Source: a virus. From it: a stretch of DNA of 64,000 bases. Location of the stretch: positions 1-64,000 of the IMG/VR virus record IMGVR_UViG_3300032307_000652; one strand, given 5' to 3'. The position numbers and the translations under genes were made by a program. Below, piece after piece: positions 1-8,243 of this stretch. The notes under the pieces are model-generated. The model saw only the letters and a list, made by a program, of their open reading frames with translations. It was not told the origin of the DNA and made no database searches. Every line of letters begins with the position of its first letter. The stretch's first letter is position 1.

Positions 1-625
1 CATTTTTATTAAATTTATTATTGTCAGTTGCTGGAAATATTGTTTCGTAATTGTCTAAAATATCAATAAGCGCTAAACCTAATTTTAATTCATTATCATT
101 TAACTCACCTTCTTCTATTGTTGTTTTAATATAATCTTTTAATATAGGAATTACATTATATTCTTGAACAGGTTCGAGTTCTAAATAATAAATCATTTCA
201 GGTCTATTTTCTAAATCACTTGAAATATCTTCGTATGAAATTTTTCTATTTGTTTCTTTTTGGTCTTTTAATATTTGACCCATAAGATAATTCTTACAAA
301 TAGTTCCAAAATATGAGTAAGCTTTCTTTTCTTTTGACGGACTAAATTTGTCAATTTTTGTCATCAAAAAAGAATGTGTATCGGTATGAATTTCAGTAAA
401 ATTCATATCTTTTCTATACAATTTATATCTTCTTATTATAGAGGATATCATCTTATCTAAAGGAAATCTTAAAAATTCATTATAAATTTTATTTTTTTCC
501 TCAAAAGTAGATGCGGTTAGAAATAATCTAACCGCATTTTCCTCTCTTATATCAAAATAATTTTCTGTGGTCGGTTTTTTCTTCTTAGTTAAAGAATCTT
601 GGACAGACGTTGCACTTAAAATCAT
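1..625 (-). CDS. Late-transcription sigma factor, gp55-like (C-terminus beyond window)
   Basis: This reading frame starts at ATG 625-623, overlapping the TGA of the upstream glycosyltransferase gene (ATGA), and runs off the left edge with about 208 residues visible. The core resembles T4 gp55, the sigma-70-related factor that directs host RNA polymerase to late promoters. A helix DKMISSIIRRYKLYRK is followed by KIDKFSPSKEKKAYSYFGTI and CKNYLMGQILKDQKE, matching the FD-x-K-x-(N)-x-AY-x-x-x-x-x-N-x-x-x-x-x-x-K-x-x-KE pattern of gp55 region 2. The N-terminal ~35 residues and the acidic C-terminal part are not recognised. It is the last visible gene of a long leftward array. The family call rests on pattern memory only; a generic ECF-like sigma factor is the main alternative. 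Confidence 0.72.
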   Translation of the reverse strand, partial: MILSATSVQDSLTKKKKPTTENYFDIREENAVRLFLTASTFEEKNKIYNEFLRFPLDKMISSIIRRYKLYRKDMNFTEIHTDTHSFLMTKIDKFSPSKEKKAYSYFGTICKNYLMGQILKDQKETNRKISYEDISSDLENRPEMIYYLELEPVQEYNVIPILKDYIKTTIEEGELNDNELKLGLALIDILDNYETIFPATDNNKFNKN

Positions 626-1431
626 CAAACATTTTCAGGTGTATATTTTATGTTTCTGTCTTGGCTAAAGAAATATTCTTTTTTTGCAGTATTAACCCAA
701 AACTTCACTTCATTTTCTGTTAACACATTTTCACCATTTTTATAATCCCAAAAAATAGAACCTTCTCTTAAATTCATGTGTTTATATCCAATTCTTGGAA
801 TTGTCATGAATTTAACTGAATTATAAGTCATTCTTAATAAGAACTCGTAAACAAATGTTAGTTTAAATCCTGGTTTAAATCCTCCATAATCCTCAATAAT
901 TTGTTTTTTAAATACCATTCCTGAAGTTTGAAAATTTTGGTAATTTAATAATGTTTCATTTGTTAATGTTCCCATTTCTTGGGAGAAATTAGCCGCAAAT
1001 GTTGCTTCATTTGTAAAACCTGCAAATACAGATTTATTATCAACATCAACAACAATTGGCATGAATACGTCTATATCAGTATAAATTTCTGAATATTTTT
1101 TAACATTTTTAAACCAAATTTTAGAAAACTCATCATCAAATTCTAAAATAGTATTCCATTCAGTTTTTGAGTTTTTAATACCTGTGTTAACTTGTTCACA
1201 GAAATTAGGTTTTCCATTAAATTTAATTTTATTAACTTTTAAATTACCAAAATCAAAATTATTTAAATAATTGATTAAACTTTCTTCTTCAGAGTGAACA
1301 ATTATAAGTTCGGTTGGTAGTATATCTTGTATTGTTAATGATTCAATACTCTTTTTGAAAAACTCGTCAAAATCTCTAGCCACTGAGCTTTTTAATGGTA
1401 GTATAACACTTAATTCAAATTCTTTTTTCAT
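625..1431 (-). CDS. Family 2 glycosyltransferase-like protein
   Basis: A 268-residue protein with a GT-A style opening (ELSVILPLKSS) followed by an acidic strand where a nucleotide-sugar-binding Asp is expected, and EFDDEF near residues 97-102 in the DxD position. I place the start at ATG 1431; the frame extends four codons further to a TTG at 1443, but the ATG lies two bases past the upstream stop and fits the packing of the operon. The donor and acceptor are unknown. It overlaps the sigma factor start by four bases, so translation of the two is probably coupled. There is no membrane segment, so it should act in the cytoplasm. Confidence 0.65.
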   Translation of the reverse strand: MKKEFELSVILPLKSSVARDFDEFFKKSIESLTIQDILPTELIIVHSEEESLINYLNNFDFGNLKVNKIKFNGKPNFCEQVNTGIKNSKTEWNTILEFDDEFSKIWFKNVKKYSEIYTDIDVFMPIVVDVDNKSVFAGFTNEATFAANFSQEMGTLTNETLLNYQNFQTSGMVFKKQIIEDYGGFKPGFKLTFVYEFLLRMTYNSVKFMTIPRIGYKHMNLREGSIFWDYKNGENVLTENEVKFWVNTAKKEYFFSQDRNIKYTPENV

Positions 1432-1432
1432 A

Positions 1433-2491
1433 TTATTGTTCAATTAATTGTAGTTTATTTATTTCTTCTTGAAATCCCTGAGTTCTTTTAGTGAAATAAT
1501 TTGAAAATAATTCAATAACATTCTTTTCAAATTTTTCAAAATCCGAAAACTTAGATGATGTTTCTTGACCATTATCGTATAATTTTTCAGAGATATTATC
1601 TTCTAACCAATTTTGTATAAATTCGGCAACAAAATCAACTAACTTAATTTCTTCTTGAATCCAAATACCATTCTCTTCATTTAACCATGATGGAATCATT
1701 TTAGGAACTACTCCTAAAACAGGAACATTAGACTTCATTGATTCTAATGGGAACGTCCCAAAAGAACTTGTTTTATCAATCCAAACTGATAACATACAAT
1801 CTTTTAAAGTATTCGCAAATTCCTCTTCAGAAATTCCTCTCATATCTCTAAATGTTACCCATCTAAATTGAGGATATTTTTGATAAAAAGTTTTAATTAA
1901 ATTAATTGCTTCACGTTGTTCTCTTGATGAAACCGCAATTATTGGTTTTGCTGGAAATTTAGATTTTGTAAATACAGGTGAAACAACAGGTTCTAAGATA
2001 TCTATTGAAAAGTTTCTCATAATATCTGAAATGTACTTTTTCTGATTTTCAGAAGTTGTGATACATTTTGTAAAACCGAATTGACTCCATACTTGACCTG
2101 GTTGTAAAGTTTCAAAAATATGGTCATACGCTTGTGATAAAACAATTTTAGTACAAGGTAAATTAGTTAATTGTGACATAATATAACCAAAAATTTCAGG
2201 GATTATAATAAAATCTTCAGGTGAAATCGACAAATTTTGACCCTCAACAGATTGGTGAGGGAGATTTGAATATTTTTCACCTAACCATCCTGAAACTCCA
2301 AAATAATCAGGTTTTTCATGTAACATAATCGGATTATATCCGTTTTCTTTTAACGTTAATGCCATTTGGTAGATGTATCTTACCGAGGCGTTAGCATTTC
2401 CTTTTGTGTCTTGAACAAAAAAATAAATTTTTGATTTTTTATTTTTAAGATTTTCAATAGAACTTTCAATTTTTAAAACTCTTTCTTCCAT
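1433..2491 (-). CDS. GT-B fold glycosyltransferase
   Basis: A 352-residue protein with a Rossmann-like opening (KIYFFVQDTKGNANASVRYI) and a C-terminal half typical of GT4-type transferases: a strand with PIIAVSSREQREA and later FGTFPLESMKSNVPVLGVVP, which corresponds to the nucleotide-diphosphate binding E-x7-E region. It probably transfers a sugar from a nucleotide donor to a soluble acceptor. It follows a small unknown gene by three bases and is translated just before the GT2-like gene. The sugar is not predictable. Confidence 0.65.
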   Translation of the reverse strand: MEERVLKIESSIENLKNKKSKIYFFVQDTKGNANASVRYIYQMALTLKENGYNPIMLHEKPDYFGVSGWLGEKYSNLPHQSVEGQNLSISPEDFIIIPEIFGYIMSQLTNLPCTKIVLSQAYDHIFETLQPGQVWSQFGFTKCITTSENQKKYISDIMRNFSIDILEPVVSPVFTKSKFPAKPIIAVSSREQREAINLIKTFYQKYPQFRWVTFRDMRGISEEEFANTLKDCMLSVWIDKTSSFGTFPLESMKSNVPVLGVVPKMIPSWLNEENGIWIQEEIKLVDFVAEFIQNWLEDNISEKLYDNGQETSSKFSDFEKFEKNVIELFSNYFTKRTQGFQEEINKLQLIEQ

Positions 2492-2494
2492 ATT

Positions 2495-2755
2495 TTAATA
2501 TTTGTTTATTATTTTATTATTTAATAAAGTGTTGAACGCCAATTTAAATGGTATTGATAAATTTGATTTATTACCAAGTTTTTCATCAGTTTCTTCACTT
2601 TCTGATAGAACAACATCTATCATAATTTTTATTAGTTCATATTTTACAACACTTATATGTTGTTCACTATCTCCGCTAATACTAGCGTCATAGGTTACAC
2701 TGTCATTAATTAAGTCTAAATCAATATAATAGTGTTCGTTAAGAATTGGTAGCAT
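2495..2755 (-). CDS. Small unknown protein (86 aa)
   Basis: An 86-residue, acidic, mostly helical protein that I do not recognise. It has no Cys, no signal peptide and no membrane segment. It overlaps the C-terminus of the HAD-like gene by 17 bases and ends three bases before the GT-B gene, so it belongs to the same transcript. Coding is supported by this tight packing and an ATG start. Confidence 0.6.
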   Translation of the reverse strand: MLPILNEHYYIDLDLINDSVTYDASISGDSEQHISVVKYELIKIMIDVVLSESEETDEKLGNKSNLSIPFKLAFNTLLNNKIINKY

Positions 2756-3344
2756 TTAATTTATTTTTTAAAATTAACTTTAGTTCTTCGATAGAATTAA
2801 TTGATTTATCACAATTAATTTTTTCGTTATAAATTGTATTGAATTTAATACAATTATTATAATTAATAAGAATATCAGGATTGGAAGTAACTATTAAATC
2901 AAAATCTCCTAAAACTTTGGACTTATTTGAGTCATTGTAGAATAAAATTGATTCGATTAAACACCCAAACTTTGATAAGAAAAATAAAGTTGCGGGTTTT
3001 GTTTTACCAATCTCATCTGAAATTATAACAATATCATTTTTATCTCTAAAATCTAAATAAAAATCATTTAGATAATTAAAACTTAACAACTCAGTTGATG
3101 GAGAATGACCAAAAATCTCCATTGGGAATTCTTCGTATAAAAAACTAAAAAATTCTTCTTTTGATTGAAATGAAAAATGATTCATTAAATCTAAAGAATC
3201 AATTGGCTCATTAATTTTATATTCAAACGGATTTTCAGACTCAGAATTTTCTGAGTTATTTTCTATTAAAAATTTTTCATAAGTAGTTTTAAATTTACCT
3301 ATGGTATCTCTTAAAACACCATTAACATCAATTCCTATCTTCAT
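2739..3344 (-). CDS. HAD-superfamily-like protein with altered motif I
   Basis: A 201-residue protein with the HAD layout. Motif I is at residues 6-10 (DVNGV), motif II is the Ser of VIISDE, motif III Lys is in KTKPATLFFL, and a motif IV-like DLIVTSNPD follows. The nucleophile Asp6 is present, but the general acid/base Asp two residues later is Asn8. Canonical HAD phosphatases need DxD, so hydrolysis may be impaired or altered; a binding or regulatory role is possible. It overlaps PhoH by 17 bases. Possible substrates are nucleotides or sugar phosphates, and the sequence does not decide between them. Confidence 0.6.
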   Translation of the reverse strand: MKIGIDVNGVLRDTIGKFKTTYEKFLIENNSENSESENPFEYKINEPIDSLDLMNHFSFQSKEEFFSFLYEEFPMEIFGHSPSTELLSFNYLNDFYLDFRDKNDIVIISDEIGKTKPATLFFLSKFGCLIESILFYNDSNKSKVLGDFDLIVTSNPDILINYNNCIKFNTIYNEKINCDKSINSIEELKLILKNKLNATNS

Positions 3345-4068
3345 ATCTTTTTAAGATTTCAGTAATTAATGGGTTTCTAACAACATCTTCATCTCCAAAT
3401 TCATGAACACCAATTTCGGAAATATTTTTAAATTTCTCAATAGCGTCCCACAAACCTGAATGTTTTTTATCTTTATATCTGTCAGTTTGTTCTAAGTCAC
3501 CGGATATAAAAAATTTACTATCTGTTCCAATACGAGTTAACAACAATTTCATTTGTTTTGGAGTTGCGTTTTGTGCTTCTTCAAATATTAAAATAGAATT
3601 ATCAATATTCATCCCTCTCATATACGCCAAAGCAAAAACTTCAATAACCTCCATTTGTTTTAATTTTTCTCTAGCTTCTTTACCTATAATTTTATTTAAT
3701 AGATAGTAAGATGGGAAAATATACGGGTCCAATTTTTCTTCAACATTACCGGGTAATGAACCAAGTTTTTCCTCAGCTTCAACAGCCGGTCTAACTATGA
3801 TAATTTTTTCATAAGGTGAAGTATGGTCGGCAATTAAATCAACTGCCGCTTTCATAGCTATAAAACTTTTACCTACACCCGCCGGACCTGAACAAATAGT
3901 AATTTGATTTTTCTTTAATTTGTCGTAATACTCTCTTTGACTTTGAGTTAAGAATTTATCTTTACTCTTTTTAATCATCCCACTAATTTGGTCTTTTTTA
4001 GACATTTTTGGTTTAGCATCAGTAGGAATATACTGACCGTCTTTGCTAATTGTTTTTTTTCTTGTCAT
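3328..4068 (-). CDS. phoH: PhoH-family ATPase
   Basis: A 246-residue P-loop ATPase. Walker A is GPAGVGKS at residues 61-68, followed by the family block VRPAVEAEEKLGSLPG. The Walker B and PhoH signature ILIFEEAQNATPKQMK at 159-174 has Glu where DEAQN is usual. FFISGDLEQTD follows at 187-196. The ~40-residue Lys-rich N-terminus is outside the domain. PhoH proteins are common in T4-like phages and related to RNA-associated helicase or nuclease partners; the exact phage role is not established. It shares one base with the upstream gmd stop (TAATG arrangement). Confidence 0.9.
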   Translation of the reverse strand: MTRKKTISKDGQYIPTDAKPKMSKKDQISGMIKKSKDKFLTQSQREYYDKLKKNQITICSGPAGVGKSFIAMKAAVDLIADHTSPYEKIIIVRPAVEAEEKLGSLPGNVEEKLDPYIFPSYYLLNKIIGKEAREKLKQMEVIEVFALAYMRGMNIDNSILIFEEAQNATPKQMKLLLTRIGTDSKFFISGDLEQTDRYKDKKHSGLWDAIEKFKNISEIGVHEFGDEDVVRNPLITEILKRYEDRN

Positions 4069-5042
4069 TATTTAATTGTATAATAATCCATCCAGTAGTC
4101 AATCATTTCATCTAGCATTGTCTCAAATGTGTAATCATGAGACCACCCCGTTGATTTAATCAGTTTGGAAGAATCTCCTTTTAAATCGTGTAATTCTTCA
4201 GGTCTTAAGAACTTTTCATCTTGGATAACGTATTCTTTATAATCTAACCCTAAAGATGAAAATACATAATCACAAAGTTCTCTAACTGAATGTGATATTC
4301 CTGTTGAACAAACAAAATCATCAGGATTTTCTAATTGTAGGATTTCCCACATTGCTTTTACATAATCTTTGGCATGACCCCAATCCCGTGTAGCATCAAG
4401 ATTACCCAATTTTAATTCATTAGATAGTCCTAATTTAATCTTAACAGCTTCTTTACATACTTTATTAGTTACAAAGTTTGTTCCTCTTCTTGGTGATTCA
4501 TGGTTAAATAAAATACCATTAGAAATAAACATACCATATGAGTTTCTATAGTTACGACAAATATTATAACTGAATACTTTAGCACAACCATATGGTGACA
4601 CGGGGTTCATTGGGGTTGTTTCTCTTTGAAATCCGTCAGAATCAATTGAATTCCCAAACATCTCTGAAGAAGACGCCTGATAAATCTTTGTATCAGGTTT
4701 TATTAATTTAACAGCTTCAAGGAGATTCAAAGTTCCAATACCAGTTACTTGAGATGTATAAATTGGTTGGTCAAATGAAATTCTAACGTGTGACTGAGCT
4801 GCCAAATTATATATTTCATCAGGTTGTGTTTTTTGAATAACTGAAATTAATGAAGATAAATCAATCAAGTCTCCGTAATGTAATTGTATTTTATTATACA
4901 CACTATCAAGTCTCGCGGTTTGATTTTCTGCAACTGAATTTCTTTTAAGAATTCCATGTACCTCATAACCTTTATTCAGTAAAAATTCCGATAAATAAGA
5001 ACCATCCTGTCCATTTATTCCAGTTATTAATGCTTTTTTCAT
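4068..5042 (-). CDS. gmd: GDP-mannose 4,6-dehydratase
   Basis: A 324-residue extended SDR that converts GDP-D-mannose to GDP-4-keto-6-deoxy-D-mannose with bound NADP. The dinucleotide motif is G8-I-N-G11-Q-D-G14, followed by GILKRNS at 30-36, NLAAQSHV, the catalytic SSSE at 124-127, Y151-x3-K155, and the family block HESPRRGTNFVTNK at 181-194. Length is slightly short of the usual 340-370 because the C-terminus is compact. It overlaps the aminotransferase-fold gene upstream by four bases. It is the entry enzyme for GDP-fucose, GDP-perosamine, GDP-rhamnose and GDP-colitose; the neighbour at 5039 points to colitose. Confidence 0.93.
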   Translation of the reverse strand: MKKALITGINGQDGSYLSEFLLNKGYEVHGILKRNSVAENQTARLDSVYNKIQLHYGDLIDLSSLISVIQKTQPDEIYNLAAQSHVRISFDQPIYTSQVTGIGTLNLLEAVKLIKPDTKIYQASSSEMFGNSIDSDGFQRETTPMNPVSPYGCAKVFSYNICRNYRNSYGMFISNGILFNHESPRRGTNFVTNKVCKEAVKIKLGLSNELKLGNLDATRDWGHAKDYVKAMWEILQLENPDDFVCSTGISHSVRELCDYVFSSLGLDYKEYVIQDEKFLRPEELHDLKGDSSKLIKSTGWSHDYTFETMLDEMIDYWMDYYTIK

Positions 5043-6202
5043 AAATTTTCGTTAACTATTTTAATTACTTTACTTATTTCATCACTAGTCATTTGATGGT
5101 TATTTGGGATATATATACCAAATTCATGTATCATTTTAGAATTAGGTAAAGAACTTTTACCATATCGTTCATACCAAAATGGATGTTCATTAATTGAACC
5201 ACATATTAATGGACGACACTCAATATTATTATCTATTAATGCTTTAGTTAAAGATTTAATATTTTTAGTTATAATTGGAAATGAAAAATTTGATATAAAA
5301 GAATTTTTTGGTGGGGTAATGTTCCAATAATCATTAACAATTTCATTTTTATATCTGATATAATTTTTATTACGGTTATTAACTATTATATCAATTCTTT
5401 TTAGTTGTTCTAACCCAATGAATGCTTGTAAATCAGTTGCCCTTAAATTAAATCCTGGATAATAAAAAGTGTAAAGTGACCTAAAATCATCTACCTCATA
5501 TTTTTTTCTTAATGATTCTTGTTTTTCTTTAGGTAAATCTCTATCCCATCCATGTGAACGTATTGATAAAAGAATATGGTATAATTCTTCATCATTAGTT
5601 GATACCATACCACCTTCTATGGTTGACATGTGATGTCCAAAATAAAATGAGAATGTTGATAAATCTCCAAAAGTCCCTAATTTTTTGTTTTCATATTCAG
5701 AACCAATAGATTCACAAGTATCCTCAATTAATAAAATATTATTTTCTTGACATAACTTGATAATTTCATCCATATGATTTGGGAATCCTAACACGTGTAC
5801 TAAAATTATTGCCGAAGGACTTTCGTTTTTAATAATCTCTTTTAAATGATTAATATCTAAACCTAAATTATCCATATCACATTCACACATTATTGGTTCC
5901 ATACCTAATTGTATGGCAGGTGTTACGGTAGTTACCCAAGATACTGCGGGTACAACAATTTTTTTGTTTTTTAACTTACCTGATAAAATTAATGAGTAAA
6001 CAGCCGCTAAGTTTGCGGATGACCCTGAATTTACAAAAACTGAATACTTAACTCCTAACCATTCTGACCATTTTTTTTCAAATTCGACAGTTAAATTACC
6101 TTTAGTAAGTTTTGGATTGGTTTCTAACCAAGATATAAGTTTTTTAATATCGTTAAAATCAATAGTGTCTTTAACCAAATTTATTTTTTCTGATATCATC
6201 AT
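5039..6202 (-). CDS. ColD-type GDP-4-keto-6-deoxymannose 3-dehydratase
   Basis: A 387-residue DegT/StrS (sugar aminotransferase fold) protein. Fold markers are SGSSANLAA at 59-67, VVPAVSWVTTVTP at 83-95, IEDTCESIGSEY at 159-170 and FSFYFGHHMSTIEGG at 184-198. In aminotransferases the sixth residue of S-F-x-x-x-K binds PLP; here it is His190. ColD has the same Lys-to-His change (His188 in E. coli), making it a PMP/PLP 3-dehydratase rather than an aminotransferase. The other His-type enzyme, CDP-sugar RfbH/E1, carries a four-Cys iron-sulphur site that I do not see. The product would be GDP-4-keto-3,6-dideoxymannose. Adjacent gmd supplies the substrate. Two in-frame ATGs (6202 and 6199) are equivalent. 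Confidence 0.82.
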   Translation of the reverse strand: MMISEKINLVKDTIDFNDIKKLISWLETNPKLTKGNLTVEFEKKWSEWLGVKYSVFVNSGSSANLAAVYSLILSGKLKNKKIVVPAVSWVTTVTPAIQLGMEPIMCECDMDNLGLDINHLKEIIKNESPSAIILVHVLGFPNHMDEIIKLCQENNILLIEDTCESIGSEYENKKLGTFGDLSTFSFYFGHHMSTIEGGMVSTNDEELYHILLSIRSHGWDRDLPKEKQESLRKKYEVDDFRSLYTFYYPGFNLRATDLQAFIGLEQLKRIDIIVNNRNKNYIRYKNEIVNDYWNITPPKNSFISNFSFPIITKNIKSLTKALIDNNIECRPLICGSINEHPFWYERYGKSSLPNSKMIHEFGIYIPNNHQMTSDEISKVIKIVNENL

Positions 6203-6956
6203 ATGTTAAATTTAATAGTTCTGTATAATCCGAATATTTTATTTTTGATAAATAATTTTTCCTATGATTTGGTAAATTATTTTCATTATTTAGTTTAATA
6301 TAATCATTTGGATTTACATTGTGTAGTTGAAATAACTCATTAACAAAATCTTTAATATTAATTAATTCACCAGAACCAACTAATATATCTTGATTAGTGT
6401 TTATTGACTCTCTAACTATAATGGACGGGTGAATTATATCACGACTAAAATTTAAATCTCCAACATAGTTAATATTTTTATTGATTAAAGAATCAAATAT
6501 TTTACTAAAAAGATATCCTTGTTTTCTATAAATCGAATTGAAATTAAATGGGTATACAATATGAATATTTTGATAATCTTTTTTATTATCATTTATATAG
6601 TTACATAAAATTTCTTTTGATTTAATATATGGGGTATAATTATAATTAAATTTCAAATCGATTGAAACTTCACCTTCATAATTATTCCATAATTCAGACG
6701 TTGAATAAATAACAATTCGTTTAACGTAATCTTTGATTTTATTAATTAAATCTAATGTATAGTAAAAATTAATTTTTAAAAAAAAATCATCATTTTCATT
6801 TAAAAATGTTCGTTGTTCGGCAAATAAAATGTAAACATTTTCATAACCATCATTAATAATTGAATTAACATCAATATTCCTTGAAGAAATTCTTTTATAA
6901 TTTAATGGAAAATAATTAGATAACTGTGAGGTTGAACCAATAATTAAATTATTCAT
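6171..6956 (-). CDS. Extended SDR, candidate sugar epimerase/reductase
   Basis: A 261-residue protein when started at ATG 6956, which opens MNNLIIGSTSQLS and overlaps the upstream stop by eight bases; a longer frame to 6989 has 11 extra residues not matching an SDR start. The Rossmann turn is degenerate: G-S-T-S-Q-L-S where GxxGxxG is usual. The catalytic region is present: IYSTSELW followed by YTPYIKSKE (Y-x3-K). Beside gmd and the ColD-like enzyme it is a good candidate for the final C5-epimerase/C4-reductase step (ColC role) giving GDP-L-colitose, but similarity to ColC itself is not evident by eye. It overlaps the next gene by 32 bases. Confidence 0.62.
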   Translation of the reverse strand: MNNLIIGSTSQLSNYFPLNYKRISSRNIDVNSIINDGYENVYILFAEQRTFLNENDDFFLKINFYYTLDLINKIKDYVKRIVIYSTSELWNNYEGEVSIDLKFNYNYTPYIKSKEILCNYINDNKKDYQNIHIVYPFNFNSIYRKQGYLFSKIFDSLINKNINYVGDLNFSRDIIHPSIIVRESINTNQDILVGSGELINIKDFVNELFQLHNVNPNDYIKLNNENNLPNHRKNYLSKIKYSDYTELLNLTYDDIRKNKFG

Positions 6957-7296
6957 CAAAACCTTTATAATGTTTAACTGAGTCTTCAATCAAAGATTTT
7001 CCAGTTATTACTGAATTTTCAATCATTCTATTAACCGCTTCAACATATTTTGGTCTTTTAATTTTAAAACAAATGTCAATTTTTCGTTTTAAATCCGCTA
7101 TTTCGGTATCGGTAGTTGCTTGACTAATAGAATCTTCCAAATACCACATACGACAATGTAAAATTGCTAATTTTTCAATGACCTCGCCAATATTATCAGT
7201 TTCTATGATATCCTCAGGTAATTCAACATTTTTATTTTTATTTAAAATCTCTAAAATTTTAGATTCAATTATATTTTCAATACTCTGACCAACCAT
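6949..7296 (-). CDS. Small helical protein, DUF4254-like pattern
   Basis: A 115-residue helical protein. The middle has LAILHCRMWYLEDSI followed by TDTEIADLKRKIDICFKIKRP and VEAVNRMIE. That pattern (W-x-LED, then E-I-x-x-LK-x-x-ID, then a basic stretch and a final helix) recalls small DUF4254-type proteins often found beside sugar-biosynthesis genes. The function is unknown. It lies between a transferase gene and the SDR gene, overlapping the latter by eight bases. Confidence 0.55.
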   Translation of the reverse strand: MVGQSIENIIESKILEILNKNKNVELPEDIIETDNIGEVIEKLAILHCRMWYLEDSISQATTDTEIADLKRKIDICFKIKRPKYVEAVNRMIENSVITGKSLIEDSVKHYKGFDE

Positions 7297-7297
7297 A

Positions 7298-8161
7298 TTA
7301 ATTAATTAAATTATTTTTTATTATTTCAAACATATTTACATAATCAAAATTATTTGACCATATAAAATTTGCTTTTAAATTTGAATAAAATTTACCCTCA
7401 TTTGGATTAAAGTTAAATGAGATAAAAGTTTTGTTAACGTCCAATAAATTTTCTTTTACTTGTGCGAAACAATATGGTCCTGATGCTCTCCCAATAATAA
7501 CATCACAAAATGTTGAGATTTGACTAATATATAATAAATCAGGTAATACTTGAGTTATTGTATCAACATTAACCATATTATCATTAATACAATTAACTGA
7601 TTTTGAACATATAAATAATATGTCAGGAAATTCAGAAGATAATTGGGTTATTAATGGATAAAAATCGAAATTATGAGATTGACCTGAGTGAACATCCCCA
7701 TTAGAAATTAAAACAATTTTTTTAAATTTTTCTTTATATAAAATTATTTTAGAATTAATTAAATCAAAATTTGGTAAATTACTATAATTTATAGTTGGTA
7801 AATGCTCTTCAATGTTACTAATCTGTATATCAAAATTACTAATAATTTCTTTAGCTAATTCCATATGGTTTTCAAAAGAACACCCATCATTAACTCTGTT
7901 CAAATAACTAACACTACCTTGTCCTATCCATGTATTAATTGCGTCAAATTTTAAACTTTCTGAAAAATGGTCGGTATGTTTAAATTCAGATGGAATACCT
8001 GAAATCTCTTCAATGTCTAAACAATCTTGGAATAATGGTGGTGTTAAATTATGGTAGAATCTGACGTTAAATTTATTTTTTAATAAATTAGTCACCATTC
8101 TTGCAAATAATACGTCTCCATTATGGAAGTGATTATATAAATTTATTGTAGTTTTTGACAT
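7298..8161 (-). CDS. Probable GT-B glycosyltransferase (GT9-like)
   Basis: A 287-residue protein opening with INLYNHFHNGDVLFARMV, like the N-terminal loop of heptosyltransferase-type GT-B enzymes. A central strand KKIVLISNGDVHSGQSHNFD sits at the second Rossmann domain, and CDVIIGRASGPYCFAQV matches the place where GT9 enzymes have a D-x-x-I-x-x-x-(S/G)-G-x-x-H loop. No strong signature is complete, so the family is tentative. It is the first gene after the only sizeable gap (82 bases) of the array, so a promoter could lie before it. Confidence 0.5.
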   Translation of the reverse strand: MSKTTINLYNHFHNGDVLFARMVTNLLKNKFNVRFYHNLTPPLFQDCLDIEEISGIPSEFKHTDHFSESLKFDAINTWIGQGSVSYLNRVNDGCSFENHMELAKEIISNFDIQISNIEEHLPTINYSNLPNFDLINSKIILYKEKFKKIVLISNGDVHSGQSHNFDFYPLITQLSSEFPDILFICSKSVNCINDNMVNVDTITQVLPDLLYISQISTFCDVIIGRASGPYCFAQVKENLLDVNKTFISFNFNPNEGKFYSNLKANFIWSNNFDYVNMFEIIKNNLIN

Positions 8162-8243
8162 GATTATTTAAATTTTTTAAAAATGATATATATTGAAATA
8201 ATTTAAAAAATTAATTTTTTTAGTCAATAAATTATATATTATT
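8162..8243. other. AT-only spacer inside the glycan array
   Basis: This 82-base gap is the largest break in the leftward array. It is almost pure A/T with a perfect 16-base palindrome (AAAAAATTAATTTTTT) at 8205-8220 and no GC-rich stem, so it is not a convincing terminator. A minus-strand promoter here is plausible but I see no clear -33/-7 pair and no TATTTAT. Confidence 0.4.

Noticed and set aside
1432-1443. TTG start four codons before ATG 1431
   Set aside because: The ATG is correctly spaced after the upstream stop. The same reasoning rejects TTG 17144 and TTG 44433.
5039-6202. Perosamine synthase (sugar aminotransferase)
   Set aside because: The PLP lysine is replaced by His190, which fits the ColD dehydratase and not an aminotransferase.
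6957-6989. Longer start for the SDR gene
   Set aside because: The added 11 residues lie inside the upstream gene and do not extend a Rossmann strand; ATG 6956 begins right at it.
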